In this document: positions 1 through 8,444 of the stretch, piece after piece
Position numbering within the stretch: the first letter of the stretch is position 1
Layout of the letters: each line of letters opens with the position of its first letter
Assembly (NCBI GenBank): GCA_022539475.1
Contig: VCMS01000036.1
Location: 186,001-250,000 of the forward strand
Direction: 5' to 3'
Length of the DNA: 64,000 nt
Source: Gracilaria domingensis
Lineage: Eukaryota > Rhodophyta > Florideophyceae > Gracilariales > Gracilariaceae
Notes under the pieces: generated by a model
What the model saw: the letters and a program-made list of their open reading frames with translations, nothing else
Told to the model about the DNA's origin: nothing
Database searches by the model: none
Program-made: the position numbers and the translations under genes

Positions 1-291
1 ACCATTGGATAATCTCACCCGTGCGCCTTGGTTTCCAGAGATGCCAAAAGTGTAGCCACCCAGGTGCTCCATGAAACTCTCGGCATCCTCTATATCTCGC
101 CCAGTAGCAATTCCGAAACCAACGCGTGCGTTGATGTACTTCATGCATTTGACTGTTTCGGCAGGAATGTTCTCCCCCGCTCTTTTCAGAGTACCGTCAA
201 CATCACTAATCACGGCGTAGCCATTTTCGAATATTTCGTTAGCCAGCTGCTGAGGAGTTACTTCTTGGGCTCTAACTTCTGAGTTATACAT
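1..291 (-). CDS. HAD-superfamily hydrolase (Cof-like), N-terminal part
   Basis: The minus strand reads open from an ATG at 291 to the window edge, giving 97 residues of an incomplete gene. Around residues 28-35 is the HAD motif I, SDVDGTL, in which the first Asp is the nucleophile of the phosphotransfer reaction. It is followed by an IATGR stretch near residue 61, the usual motif II/helix region of Cof-type sugar or nucleotide phosphatases, and a GNQGA turn near residue 86. Motifs III and IV lie outside the window, so the substrate cannot be guessed. The first 20 residues are polar and look like neither signal nor transit peptide. I see the fold-defining motif directly; the subfamily assignment is from general resemblance. 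Confidence 0.75.
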   Translation of the reverse strand, partial: MYNSEVRAQEVTPQQLANEIFENGYAVISDVDGTLKRAGENIPAETVKCMKYINARVGFGIATGRDIEDAESFMEHLGGYTFGISGNQGARVRLSNG

Positions 292-917
292 GTTTTGAAA
301 GATTTCGAAAGGGTTCGTTTTGCAAATGGGTCTGGGTATGCGAATAAGAAGGATGTGATTGATGTTCACAAGGTGTTTCGTAGTATAAAAATAGTCTAAG
401 AACGACCATATACGGGTATTGTAGTACTGTTTTAAAACGTTACTACGACGAGAAGCTTTTGCATCGATTTGCAGTAAAGAAAGGATGATTTAGTCATAAA
501 TTATATGTACGTGTTCAAGTGGGTAAAGAAAACTATGAATATCTTCAACATGAGCTTAGAAATCAAGAAGAGTAAAACAACCTCCATTACGGGTTGAAAC
601 CCATAAAAGGTTTACCTTACTTTATACGGGTGCCCCAAGTAATGCAAAGGCTTAGTTCTTCAGAAATATCACAATTTTGTACTTGTTTCGTTACTAGTAT
701 CGTGCACTTTAATGATGTGGAATGACCCTTTTCCATCTAGCAAAAACTTAGCCAGGTATTAGTGATAAGGGATGTAGGATTTAAAGGGGCATATTTGAAC
801 CACAGAAGGACGAACAATATAAGTAATGTAATAGGAACAGGTCATTTCGATAAAGTAACTTTTATGTTTAACTTTCTCTAAAAGGTTTACAACACCGAAC
901 AGTCATGTGTTCAAACC
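292..917. other. Intergenic, no gene seen
   Basis: AT-rich spacer between two minus-strand genes. It should hold the HAD gene promoter (next to 291) and the 3' side of the next gene. No conserved ORF, RNA gene or repeat was recognised. Confidence 0.4.
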
Positions 918-1820
918 TCAAAGCTGGGGGAATGGGGAGGGGGATAACTTTTCCTTAACAACCTTGACGTAGCTTGTATGAAAAGGAGCGGGGTCACCGC
1001 CTACAATGTTTCTTTCTTGTCGGGAAAAGTCGTAGAAGTACGCGTTCCTAAACTGAAAGTCGGAGAAAGAAGTAGGGAAGCCAACGAGAGTTTTCCCATA
1101 TGCAAGAAGTCGCCCAACGGTCTCTTCCAGGTTGAAAGTAGTACCTGTCTTAAGCGAAACTATCTTCAACAGCTCTTTCATTATTGTGAGCACAACCGTG
1201 CTGCACTCCGTAGCGACTACGTCCATAGGAATGAAACCTCTTGAGGCCCTGACGATGTTGAACGCTGATAGCCACACGAGCTTCTCATAATAGCTTACGA
1301 GAAATGTGTCTTCGTCGACAACCCTGCAAGTGAGACCCATAGACCTAAACCTGTCTGCAACGTTGGAGGCCCACTTTCCTGTTGCGACAGTGAGACCATC
1401 CGGACTTTGAGGAGTGACACCATCCTGCGGAGCTGCGTTTCTTGAGGAGAAACCAACGTATAGGACAACTTTTGAACATTTGTCCACACCGAGCTTCGAA
1501 ACCAATGGTATGATGTCTCCATTCTGGAAGAAAACGAAATTCTCTCTGAGCGAATAAGGGCAAGCCTGAATTACGGTCTCCAGGCTGTTCGTTCTTCCAC
1601 AAACTAGTATCGGTACATCAGAAAGATGAGAGGTAGCAGCCATGCTGCAGATTTCGTGTGCGGAAATGACCGTATCTTCTTCGTTCGCCAGCATGGTACC
1701 TATACGCCCCCTTCCAACAATAACGGCCCGAGTCCTTCGGGCGGGAGATGAGGCCTGAGGGACGTCAGAGTATCTGGGACTCGGAGGCGGAGTGGGAGGC
1801 ATGTCGGACTGGGAGTTCAT
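918..1820 (-). CDS. Ketopantoate reductase-like Rossmann protein
   Basis: The ATG at 1820 gives 300 residues; the open frame continues upstream only through non-ATG codons. After about 30 Pro/Ser-rich residues comes a Rossmann dinucleotide-binding turn, VIVGRGRIG (GxGxxG), so NAD(P)H binding is likely. The middle contains VFFQNGD and a strand-loop resembling the ApbA/PanE N-terminal domain. The C-terminal third has helices such as YEKLVWLSAFNIVRASRG, like the helical ketopantoate reductase C-terminal domain. Whether it makes pantoate or belongs to a sister family of unknown oxidoreductases cannot be told. The gene is intact, single-exon, and ends on a polar tail. Fold call moderately sure, substrate unknown. 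Confidence 0.55.
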   Translation of the reverse strand: MNSQSDMPPTPPPSPRYSDVPQASSPARRTRAVIVGRGRIGTMLANEEDTVISAHEICSMAATSHLSDVPILVCGRTNSLETVIQACPYSLRENFVFFQNGDIIPLVSKLGVDKCSKVVLYVGFSSRNAAPQDGVTPQSPDGLTVATGKWASNVADRFRSMGLTCRVVDEDTFLVSYYEKLVWLSAFNIVRASRGFIPMDVVATECSTVVLTIMKELLKIVSLKTGTTFNLEETVGRLLAYGKTLVGFPTSFSDFQFRNAYFYDFSRQERNIVGGDPAPFHTSYVKVVKEKLSPSPFPQL

Positions 1821-2217
1821 TGCAAGTGTTCGAATGTTTTTGTGTGACGATAGAAATGGAAGATGGGGCGGAGAACTGCTGGGGTAAAGAGTGATACTTA
1901 AGTACAAACGGCTGGGAAGCGCAGAACGGGAACATGGTTCACTTTGTGAAAGTGAGCGAAATGTATGATATGTGATTGTACTGAATGAATGATAGGGCTT
2001 GTATGAGACGACAAGCCGCAAAGTGTGATGATGTTTTATGAAAGGTAGGTGGAAGAGTAGAAAGTGTGCAATGAATGAAACTGATTTCGAACCTGAGTTG
2101 TAAAGTAGTTGTAAAGTACGAGTTACGGGGAGCTTGAATACAGGATGAAAGGAGCCATTTTGGCTTCATAAATGACGTGAACGGGTTTTATAGCTCCACT
2201 CGGATTGCCATAATTAA

Positions 2218-2538
2218 AAGGATGGAGTTAGATTGCGCCCGAATACGTCTATAAAGGTCGTAGAAGCACTTATGAAGGAAGGAGTTGTAGACATGTTCTT
2301 GTTGATGACGGTGGAGCCAGGGTTTGGAGGACAGGCGTTTATGGAGGGTGTTCTTGATAAGGTGCGACATGCAAGGAAGTTGTACCCAAGAATAGGGATA
2401 CAGGTGGATGGAGGTATTGGAATGAGTACTGTGAAAGCAGTAGTGAAGGCCGGTGCAAACATTTCAGTTGCAGGATCTGCCATCTTTGGCTCGAGTAACC
2501 CAGCTCATGTCATAGCTGGTTTTCGAAAGGTTGGTTAG
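2218..2538 (+). pseudogene. rpe: Ribulose-phosphate 3-epimerase, C-terminal half only
   Basis: The frame starts right after a stop (TAA at 2215-2217) and reads into an unmistakable epimerase C-terminus: RPNTSI, then MTVEPGFGGQ (metal and phosphate-binding region), then QVDGGI and a GANISVAGSAIFG phosphate-binding loop. The family is about 220-230 residues; here only about 105 remain. The missing N-terminal half carries essential active-site residues. I could not find it upstream, where the neighbouring gene runs on the other strand. This is either a truncated duplicate or the last exon of a gene whose 5' part lies elsewhere; the base before the homology is an AG, so an exon border is possible, but no pyrimidine tract supports it. 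Full-length enzyme interconverts ribulose 5-phosphate and xylulose 5-phosphate. Confidence 0.75.
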
Positions 2539-2604
2539 AGATAGTAGCATAAATTTATTGTTTATTACATTGTTACCTTTACGTGTTATCACGACTATAT
2601 TCTC

Positions 2605-2940
2605 CGTGTCCATTGGAGATGTATTTCTCTTGTATCACAACCGGGAAAGGATGTGAGAGAACATCAATATATCCCCAGTGGACGCTGAGAGGGAGGATGA
2701 ACTACTCTACGTGCTACCATTGTTACCCATCCGGTGTCGAGTGGTGACATATTCTTTTTTTGTCACAACCCACAAAGGATGTGACGGAAGAAGAACATGC
2801 CCCCAGTCGAGACAGAGGGTGGGCAACTCTAAGTACAATCACTAGTCCCTAGCTTGCCTCCACTGGCAATATCTTCCTGTTTTGCTATAACCATCGAGTG
2901 GGGTTATGGTGGAAGGGAAAAATATCGCCGGTCGAGGCGA
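2605..2940. repeat. Three diverged ~110-nt repeats, each with a short hairpin
   Basis: Three successive units each carry an inverted repeat. The first two read TCACAACC...GGATGTGA with 6-nt loops (near 2634 and 2762). The third reads CTATAACC...GGTTATGG (near 2886). Flanking words such as CCCAGTGGA/CCCCAGTCGA and gaggGTGGG recur. The unit spacing is roughly 110-130 nt. The stem bases change on both sides between units. Confidence 0.5.
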
Positions 2941-3178
2941 GGTGGGTGGGGATTATGTGAGCGCGAAAGAGGAGACAGAGAGGTGGCGCTCAAATAGTGG
3001 AAGGTGCGAAGGTGTACAGTAGATGTTTTGGCGGGAAATGGGATGAGGGAAACAGAGACAATCATGGTGCTGGATATAGCCCGTGTGGTTGGACAGTGGG
3101 GGTGGACAGCACAGTTTAGCTCGATTGCACTGTATCGCAGCGGAAACTTCGATCCAACTACTACTTCTTCTTCTGAAG

Positions 3179-4108
3179 ATGTCGAACGGATACGTGAAGG
3201 ATGAGGAGCTGTGGGCGCTGTTGGAGGGGAAGGAGGTACCGCAGACGCCGTCACCAAAGCGGGAAGAGGACGTGATTACGGCGGCTGGTCGAATGTCGCA
3301 GAAGAAGGAAGTGACTGATGAAGGAAAGAAGTGTGAGGCGAGGAGCGGGGATGGTGTTGAGGTGGAGAAGGGGGTAGAATTGGAGGTGGAGGGGGTCGCA
3401 ATGGAGAGAAGGGGTGCGGTGCATCTGAGTCAGTTAGAGGTTGGAGACCAGATAGAGAGTGGGGGTGGAGAGGGTGACAGGGAGATGCGGTTCGTGGGGG
3501 AGATGAAGGCGAGGGTGGGGATGTTGGGGTTGGTGATGAAGGAGCAACTGGACGATGGAATTGTGGAGATTGTAACGGAAATGGGCGGTGTGGTGCTGAG
3601 TGGGGGTGGTAGTGGTGTTTCGGTTGAGGCGATTTCGAGCCTGCGGAATTCGTTGTCGGTATTGGGAGTGGAGATGAGAAATCATGTGTATGGGATAGTG
3701 GAGTGTGCGGGAAGGGAGGTTGGAGAGTTGCGGGAGGAGAATAAGGTTCTGAACGAGAGGTTGGACGTGCTGGAGAAGGAGGTGAAGGAGCTGTGCAAGA
3801 GGCAAAGATTGGTGGAAGAGGAGACGGTGAAAGGAGGTGTGGAGGGAAAGACGGAGAAGGGAAGTGTGGGAAGGGTGGCGGTGCAGAAGGGGTCTCCTGT
3901 GACACCGAAGACAAAGGGTGGTGGGGTTGGGGATGGGAAGAGCCGTCTGAAGAAGAGGCGTAAGGAGATGAAGAATCTGGTGGAGGAGGTGCCGCGGGAG
4001 GGAGTGGGAGCTCCGGTGGTGACTGGGTTTAGGAGTGCGGCGGAGGTAGCGCGGACTGCGAAGGGGATTCTGAGGGGACAGGAGGAGAGAAGGATGGGAG
4101 GGATTTGA
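3179..4108 (+). CDS. Uncharacterised charged coiled-coil protein
   Basis: The ATG at 3179 gives 309 residues; the open frame runs further upstream but without an ATG. I do not recognise a family. Residues 1-80 are acidic and Lys-rich with a PSPK motif. A helix-forming, heptad-like region follows at roughly 170-230, with REVGELREENKVLNERLDVL as its core, consistent with a coiled coil. A basic stretch, KSRLKKRRKEMK, near residue 258 could be a nuclear localisation signal. There is no membrane segment or signal peptide. The coding strand is strongly G-rich and pyrimidine-poor, which makes the opposite strand look like proline-rich ORFs; those are shadows. It probably acts as a nuclear or scaffold protein, but that is a guess. 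Confidence 0.5.
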   Translation: MSNGYVKDEELWALLEGKEVPQTPSPKREEDVITAAGRMSQKKEVTDEGKKCEARSGDGVEVEKGVELEVEGVAMERRGAVHLSQLEVGDQIESGGGEGDREMRFVGEMKARVGMLGLVMKEQLDDGIVEIVTEMGGVVLSGGGSGVSVEAISSLRNSLSVLGVEMRNHVYGIVECAGREVGELREENKVLNERLDVLEKEVKELCKRQRLVEEETVKGGVEGKTEKGSVGRVAVQKGSPVTPKTKGGGVGDGKSRLKKRRKEMKNLVEEVPREGVGAPVVTGFRSAAEVARTAKGILRGQEERRMGGI

Positions 4109-4786
4109 AGCCGTTTTGGGGCGAGGCGGGTATACGAGAAGGGGGAGGGTTGTCCACCTGACTTCTACAAAATGACGTTTGCGGAGACGGGGAGAGAGGA
4201 TGGGAACGCGTGATGGGCGAGAAATGGGTAAATAGCGGGGGTGGTCTGGACTGGGAAGAAGTGATGGGATGATTGAGGTGGGATGAGTTGCGATTGGCAT
4301 TGCAACATGGGAGAAAATGGAAACGCAAACTAGCACGAGTGCAGTTTTGAGAGAGGGTCGCGGAAAACAGTGAATGGGGTGGTGCGGCGAAGTAGAACCT
4401 CTACAAAAACTAGGGGACCCAAGAACTAAACTGCGCGAAATGGAATTTAATATTCCAAAATTTCTTAATTTTTTGAGTGCCAGCCTCTGCTACCCCCTCG
4501 CGCGCCCCAAATAGCCCCAAAACTAGCTTAGTTTCCAAAGCGAACAGACTATATTCCACTTTGCAGAACACAGACGAAGGGTAACATCGGGACTCTGATA
4601 GACCCACATATTTCGAGCAGAGTAACGGGTGGTCTCGGTCGCCGTTCGTGGCGTACAATCTCCTTCGGCTGTACAAATGCGCACGCCGCCTCATCCCCTG
4701 AATTAAATTCATAGTTAACGATCCGTCCGGTCGCTTCTACCACCATCCGCTTTATTGACTTCCCACACTCAACATCGCGTTCCTCC
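4109..4786. other. Intergenic, no gene supported
   Basis: Spacer between two plus-strand genes. Short open frames on both strands have no recognisable motif. No repeat seen. Confidence 0.4.
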
Positions 4787-5781
4787 ATGGCCTTTATTGT
4801 TTCCCTCCGGATATCTGTGCCTCTCTCCGCGGTAAAGATACAGCTTTCTCTCACTGCCGCACCCCATGCGTTTCGGTCCGTTAAACGCAAGCGCCCACGC
4901 AATCTGCCGTTGCTGTGCTGCACGGCTACAGCAACTCACAATGTGTCGGAATCGCACGAGACAACATCACAGCCACATCCGCCCATGACTTCAACAGCAT
5001 TCGAGCCAATCCCTTCTTCCCTATCGGAAGACAGAAGAACACCGCCGTCACGTTTCCGAAGCCGAATAATAACGCTTATCGCTCTGGCATTCGGTGCGTA
5101 TGCGTTCGCACGACTGGCTCGTCAACAGCAGCTAATGGCAACTATTGCAACACATGCCGCAAGTCTGGGCGCAACCAACGCAGCAGTCCTGCTTGCTTGT
5201 GTGAATATCTTCACTGTTCTGTGTTGTTTCCCGGCGAACATGCGACTAATGCTTGCAGCAGGAGCGGTGCTACCGTCCTTACATGCCTTTTTGGCCCTAT
5301 TCATCTCGAAAACAATTGCACCGGCAGCTGCGTTTGCCCTCGGCGTACTTGGTTGAAGGCTCGTGCGGTAAGCTTCTTGGAGTCTAAACCATGATTACGA
5401 CGTATTCTGTTGGAAAGTGGACAGGAAGGGGGTTGGAAGTTTGTTTTGCTCATGCGGCTAAGCCCTTTTCCTGGGTTTATGCTCAACTACCTGTTAAGTG
5501 TGACGGGAGTGTCGTTTATCGAGTATGTCTTCGCTACGATGATAGGAATCGCACCAAGCGTTTTCAATCTTGTCTTGGTTGGAGCTGCTACGAGTGACGT
5601 CGGAGCTGGAGTGATAACTGGCGGCGCCTCCATACTTCCGTTAATATTGAAGGGTTTGTGTGTTGTATCCATGGCCGCCGCGATGTTCTTCATCACTCGT
5701 TTAAAAAGAAGGGCTTTTAAGGATGTTGAGCTGGAAGACGCCGGGCTTCGACTAGACGGAAATGAAACTTTAACAAACTGA
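4787..5781 (+). pseudogene. DedA/TVP38/TMEM64 (VTT-domain) membrane protein, broken
   Basis: The first frame (4787-5356) begins with about 55 residues rich in Ser, Thr, Arg and Pro that could be an organelle-targeting leader. Hydrophobic segments of the VTT domain follow, including FGAYAFARLARQQQ and LMLAAGAVLPS. It stops at 5354-5356, just where the family continues with a GR...L motif. That continuation is present one frame away (GRTWLKARAV), followed by an in-frame TGA at 5392-5394. The conserved EGGWKFVLLMRLSPFPG motif and two more membrane segments then run to the stop at 5779-5781. So one frameshift plus one nonsense codon interrupt an otherwise complete protein of about 330 residues. 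An alternative is an 80-nt GT-AG intron at 5345-5424, which restores frame but would delete conserved residues. VTT proteins are scramblase-like membrane proteins. Confidence 0.7.
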
Positions 5782-5786
5782 CAATC

Positions 5787-6050
5787 TTACTTTACATAAG
5801 GCCATACCTCCATAACGGAAGCACGCGTAAGAACGGAGCTCATAATACTCAGTTTTCTATCACAGGACAGTTAGAAATTGAGATAACCCCGTCTTGCTAC
5901 CCCCAATACGCAATAATCTCGGAAACTTTACCTGTAGAACATGTTTCCGATGTCGCCACCTCCGATGACTGCGAACTTTCCAAACGCTATCAGAAGCACC
6001 GACCAGACTGCACAAAGCTTTTTGAGATCTGCCTTAGCTTGGTCGCCTTG
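5787..6050 (-). other. Possible 3' exons overlapping the uL18-like gene
   Basis: In another frame the minus strand encodes AKADLKKLCAVWSVLLIAFG and then GGGDIGNMFY. This ends exactly at CAG|GTAAAG, a strong donor (exon end 5932). A 75-nt intron (5857-5931) would follow, with a ctaac branch motif and a tgatAG acceptor, then a short exon 5787-5856 ending in TAA. The intron size matches the other introns in this window. The frame lacks its own start codon and joins the uL18 frame only if one base is missing near 6040. It may be the true C-terminus of that gene, with a hydrophobic segment, or the end of an unrecognised gene. Confidence 0.35.
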
Positions 6051-6355
6051 ATCTTGCCGTGATATCGGCTAGACCGCTGCCAGTACACGTCGGAGTCCGA
6101 GATACCCATGCGCACGGCGCGCTGCGCAAACACCCTGCCGACCACGCCGGCCGCCGGCACGGACGTAGTGACGTAGCTGCCGCGCGGCGCGGCCGCGTCA
6201 ATCATGTCGCGCACCGCCGGCTCCGTAGTGTGCGCGGGGACGACGATGCGTCCGGCATGCTTGTCCACCAGCTGCGCGTGCACGTGCCGGATGGTCATCC
6301 GCAGCAGCAGTCGCAGCGTGTCGGCGTCTGGCCGCCGCAACCTCACGCGCGCCAT
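5990..6355 (-). CDS. Ribosomal protein uL18-like (organellar type)
   Basis: The ATG at 6355 gives 121 residues. Features typical of bacterial/organellar uL18 are visible: HVHAQLVD...GRIVVPAHTTEP in the first half, the GRVFAQRAVRMGI helix, and the ending motif RYHGKIKA, which corresponds to the conserved YHGRVKA where uL18 contacts 5S rRNA. It lacks the long basic N-terminus of cytosolic uL18, so a mitochondrial large-subunit protein is the best guess. After KIKA the frame runs on for only 18 unconserved residues. In a neighbouring frame a longer continuation exists, with a consensus splice donor (see the entry at 5787-6050), so the C-terminus given here is doubtful. It is convergent with the TVP38-like gene. 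Confidence 0.6.
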   Translation of the reverse strand: MARVRLRRPDADTLRLLLRMTIRHVHAQLVDKHAGRIVVPAHTTEPAVRDMIDAAAPRGSYVTTSVPAAGVVGRVFAQRAVRMGISDSDVYWQRSSRYHGKIKATKLRQISKSFVQSGRCF

Positions 6356-6409
6356 GCTCCACGTCTCGCTCGCTCGCGCGCGCGCCGCCGCCGCCTCGCC
6401 GTCGCGCCG

Positions 6410-6496
6410 CGCTGCGCGCCGCGCGCGCCGAAATCAAAACGCTTCGCTCTGTGTACCAGAGCGAAGCGTTTTGATTTCGGCGCGCGCGGCGCGCAG
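6410..6496. repeat. Perfect palindrome, 41-bp arms, 5-nt spacer
   Basis: Bases 6410-6450 are the exact reverse complement of 6456-6496, separated by TGTAC. The palindrome lies in the interval between the minus-strand uL18-like gene (start 6355) and the plus-strand SNARE-like sequence. Outer arms are GCGC-rich; inner arms contain GAAATCAAAACGCTTCGCTC and its complement. Confidence 0.95.
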
Positions 6497-6651
6497 CAGT
6501 GTACCTTTGGGTACCGTCAGTACCTTTTCATTTTTGCATCTTTTGCCGAGCGAGCGTTTGATCTTGTGCGCTTCCGTTCGGTCTTCCCGTCCGTCTGCCC
6601 TTCACGGGCCCACCCCGTCGTGTTCAGTCGCGCTCAGTCCCGCTGTCCGTC

Positions 6652-7186
6652 ATGGCTCGCGTTCAAGCCTTCGTCCCCCCCTTCCGATACACACCTACAA
6701 TTCGTCTGCCCGTCTCTCTCGCCTACGCACAGCCGCCCGTCCGCCGCCGCTGCGTCGTCCACGTCCAGTCCGCGCCCCCGTCCTTCTCAGCACGCGAAGA
6801 ACTCCTTGGTGACCGAGAGCCTGCATCCAATGCATCCGCTTATGGCAGTTTAAATGAAGCAGCGCTTTCTGCGGAGCAAGTGCTGGAACAACAACGGCTT
6901 GCTCTTGTCACACAAGATAAAGACCTCCAAGAACTTGCTACAGGCGTGGAGTCCGTGAAACGAATAGCTAGGCTGATGTACAACGAATTTTGATTCACAG
7001 AATGTCATGCTCGACGAAATTTCTCATGGCATGGAAAGAGCGTCTGATCATGTCGTCAGAACAGATCGTGGAACTGAAGGACTTTCAGTTTCGCCGTACA
7101 ACATTCGCTCCTTCTGTCTCGTACTATGATCACTTGTACTTCTCATCATACTTCTCTTCGAAGCAGTTATTCATTTCATATTTTGA
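6652..7186 (+). pseudogene. Q-SNARE (Qc-like), interrupted
   Basis: From residue about 75 the frame shows a SNARE heptad helix: LALVTQDKDLQELATGVES, then VKRIARLMYNEF. The frame then breaks at the TTTT run 6988-6991. One base over, the helix continues with DSQNVMLDEISHGMERASD, including the zero-layer Gln. About 20 residues further an in-frame TGA (7127-7129) sits inside a hydrophobic stretch (FCLVL, stop, SLVLLIILLFEAVIHFIF) that would be the C-terminal membrane anchor. The order helix, linker, anchor is exactly that of a t-SNARE. The N-terminal 70 residues look unconserved and may not be real coding sequence. Function of the intact family: vesicle fusion at endomembranes. One frameshift and one stop make it a pseudogene unless both are sequence errors. 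Confidence 0.65.
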
Positions 7187-7267
7187 TGTGTGTCTCTTGC
7201 TCGCATATCTGAAGATCACGTTTTGGAAGAGATGATTGTTCCCTCTGGACGAGTGGGCATTTGTCGC

Positions 7268-7864
7268 TTAGATTTCATGATTGGTTCTTTTGGCGCTGCT
7301 GTCTGCTATGCCCATAACATCATCGTCTGTTTCAGATGGAAGATTGATCATGAAGTAGAGTTTCACGTTATGATAACCTGAATCATAAGCGAGCTTAACA
7401 CCTTTCAGCAAGTCTTCGTTGGTCAAGCCTTTGTTGATGACATCTCGTATTCGTTGAGTTCCGGCCTCTGGCGCAAATGTCAGTCCAGATTTTCGGCTTC
7501 CATCAAGCACATGGGCTATGTGCTCATCAAACCTATCAACACGTTGCGATCTAAGTGAAAGTGATATCGACTCTTCATCCTCACGAAGCTCGTTCTTCAA
7601 TTGAATCTCGACGCTGGGTAAGCTCAGCCAATCTGAACAGCTCAATGAGAGCAATGAAAACTCGTCATATCCTGTGGCTTTCACGCCTTCCTTCACTGTC
7701 CTAATCACATCATCTGGATTTACGTCTCGAGCAGGCCGCTGCACCATGCCCGAAAGACAGAAGCAGCACCCGCGAGTACATCCGCGACGAATTTCGACAG
7801 TGAGGCGGTCATGAACTGGATCAGTCAGCGGAACAAGTTGAGTTGCTCTCCATGGTTGCGGCAA
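7268..7864 (-). pseudogene. Radical SAM protein fragment (TIGR03960/YgiQ-like)
   Basis: The conserved part starts with VEIRRGCTRGCCFC, the CxxxCxxC cluster-binding motif that holds the 4Fe-4S of radical SAM enzymes. It continues with TGYDEFSLLSLSCSD, RKSGLTFAPEAGTQRIRDV and KLYFMINLPSETDDDVMGI, all hallmarks of the uncharacterised TIGR03960-type family. Only about 190 residues remain, against 500 or more in family members: the N-terminal part is absent, and after VMGI the frame leaves homology and stops. The open frame extends without an ATG to a stop near 7906. It may be a lone exon, but it lies among other broken genes, so a relic is more likely. Bacterial-type ancestry suggests an organellar or transferred gene. 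Confidence 0.7.
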
Positions 7865-8004
7865 AGAGTTTCGTTTCTGGACTTTGGCTTCACATTATCT
7901 CAGCTTGAGCACGTGGCCCCCTGTGATGGCATTGTTATCAAGCTTGTACTTACTTTTGCAGTTCGTTACCCGGTTCAGGGCCATCGTACTCCTAGTATAT
8001 GCCG

Positions 8005-8277
8005 TCAAGCACCTGAAAGATGAGCACGCAAGAAGTCTGTTACTTTGATCCGGAAATCGTCTGGTTTCGTGTTAAAGCATTGGGTATGAGGTGCATTATC
8101 AACAAGCCATATTTCTTTGTCTTCCATTGCAGCTGCGTTGTATAATATCTGAGACTCTTTGTGATGTACTGCGCCGCAGGCAACGCCATAGCCCATCTCC
8201 GGTACCGTCGCACCACACTCTGTTGAACGCAGTGAACAAAGATTCTTATCCGGCACACACAAGCGATAAGGCTCCAT
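8005..8277 (-). pseudogene. Alpha/beta-hydrolase C-terminal fragment
   Basis: Ninety residues with the end of an alpha/beta-hydrolase fold: GAVHHKESQILYNAA, then MEDKEIWLVDNAPHTQCFN, where the His of APHT matches the catalytic His position, then DDFRIKVTDFLRAHL. The nucleophile Ser and most of the core are missing. The ATG at 8277 is probably just an internal codon, since the first 25 residues do not look conserved. The fragment stands just upstream, on the same strand, of the radical SAM fragment. Substrate cannot be inferred. Confidence 0.5.
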
Positions 8278-8444
8278 GTTTCTATCGTCAACTGCTGATC
8301 ACTCTATCCTACCGCATGGTACATGTGCCTGGTTATCGCAATTGCAAGTGATATCAACATATCAACCACGTATTCCGTAAGTCAAGCATCAGTAATACAT
8401 GATAACCAATTGCATTTATTGGAAAGTCCGTCAAAATGTCCATC

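Noticed and set aside
3276-4336. Long proline/histidine-rich minus-strand frames
   Set aside because: They mirror the G-rich plus-strand coding sequence of the coiled-coil gene and have no independent support.
5345-5424. 80-nt GT-AG intron that would repair the TVP38-like gene
   Set aside because: It restores frame but removes the conserved GR...L segment that is readable inside it, so a frameshift plus nonsense codon explains the data better. Kept as an alternative.
5392-7129. Reading in-frame TGA as an amino acid in the TVP38-like and SNARE-like genes
   Set aside because: Neighbouring intact genes end on TGA, and both damaged genes also need a frameshift, so codon reassignment is not supported.
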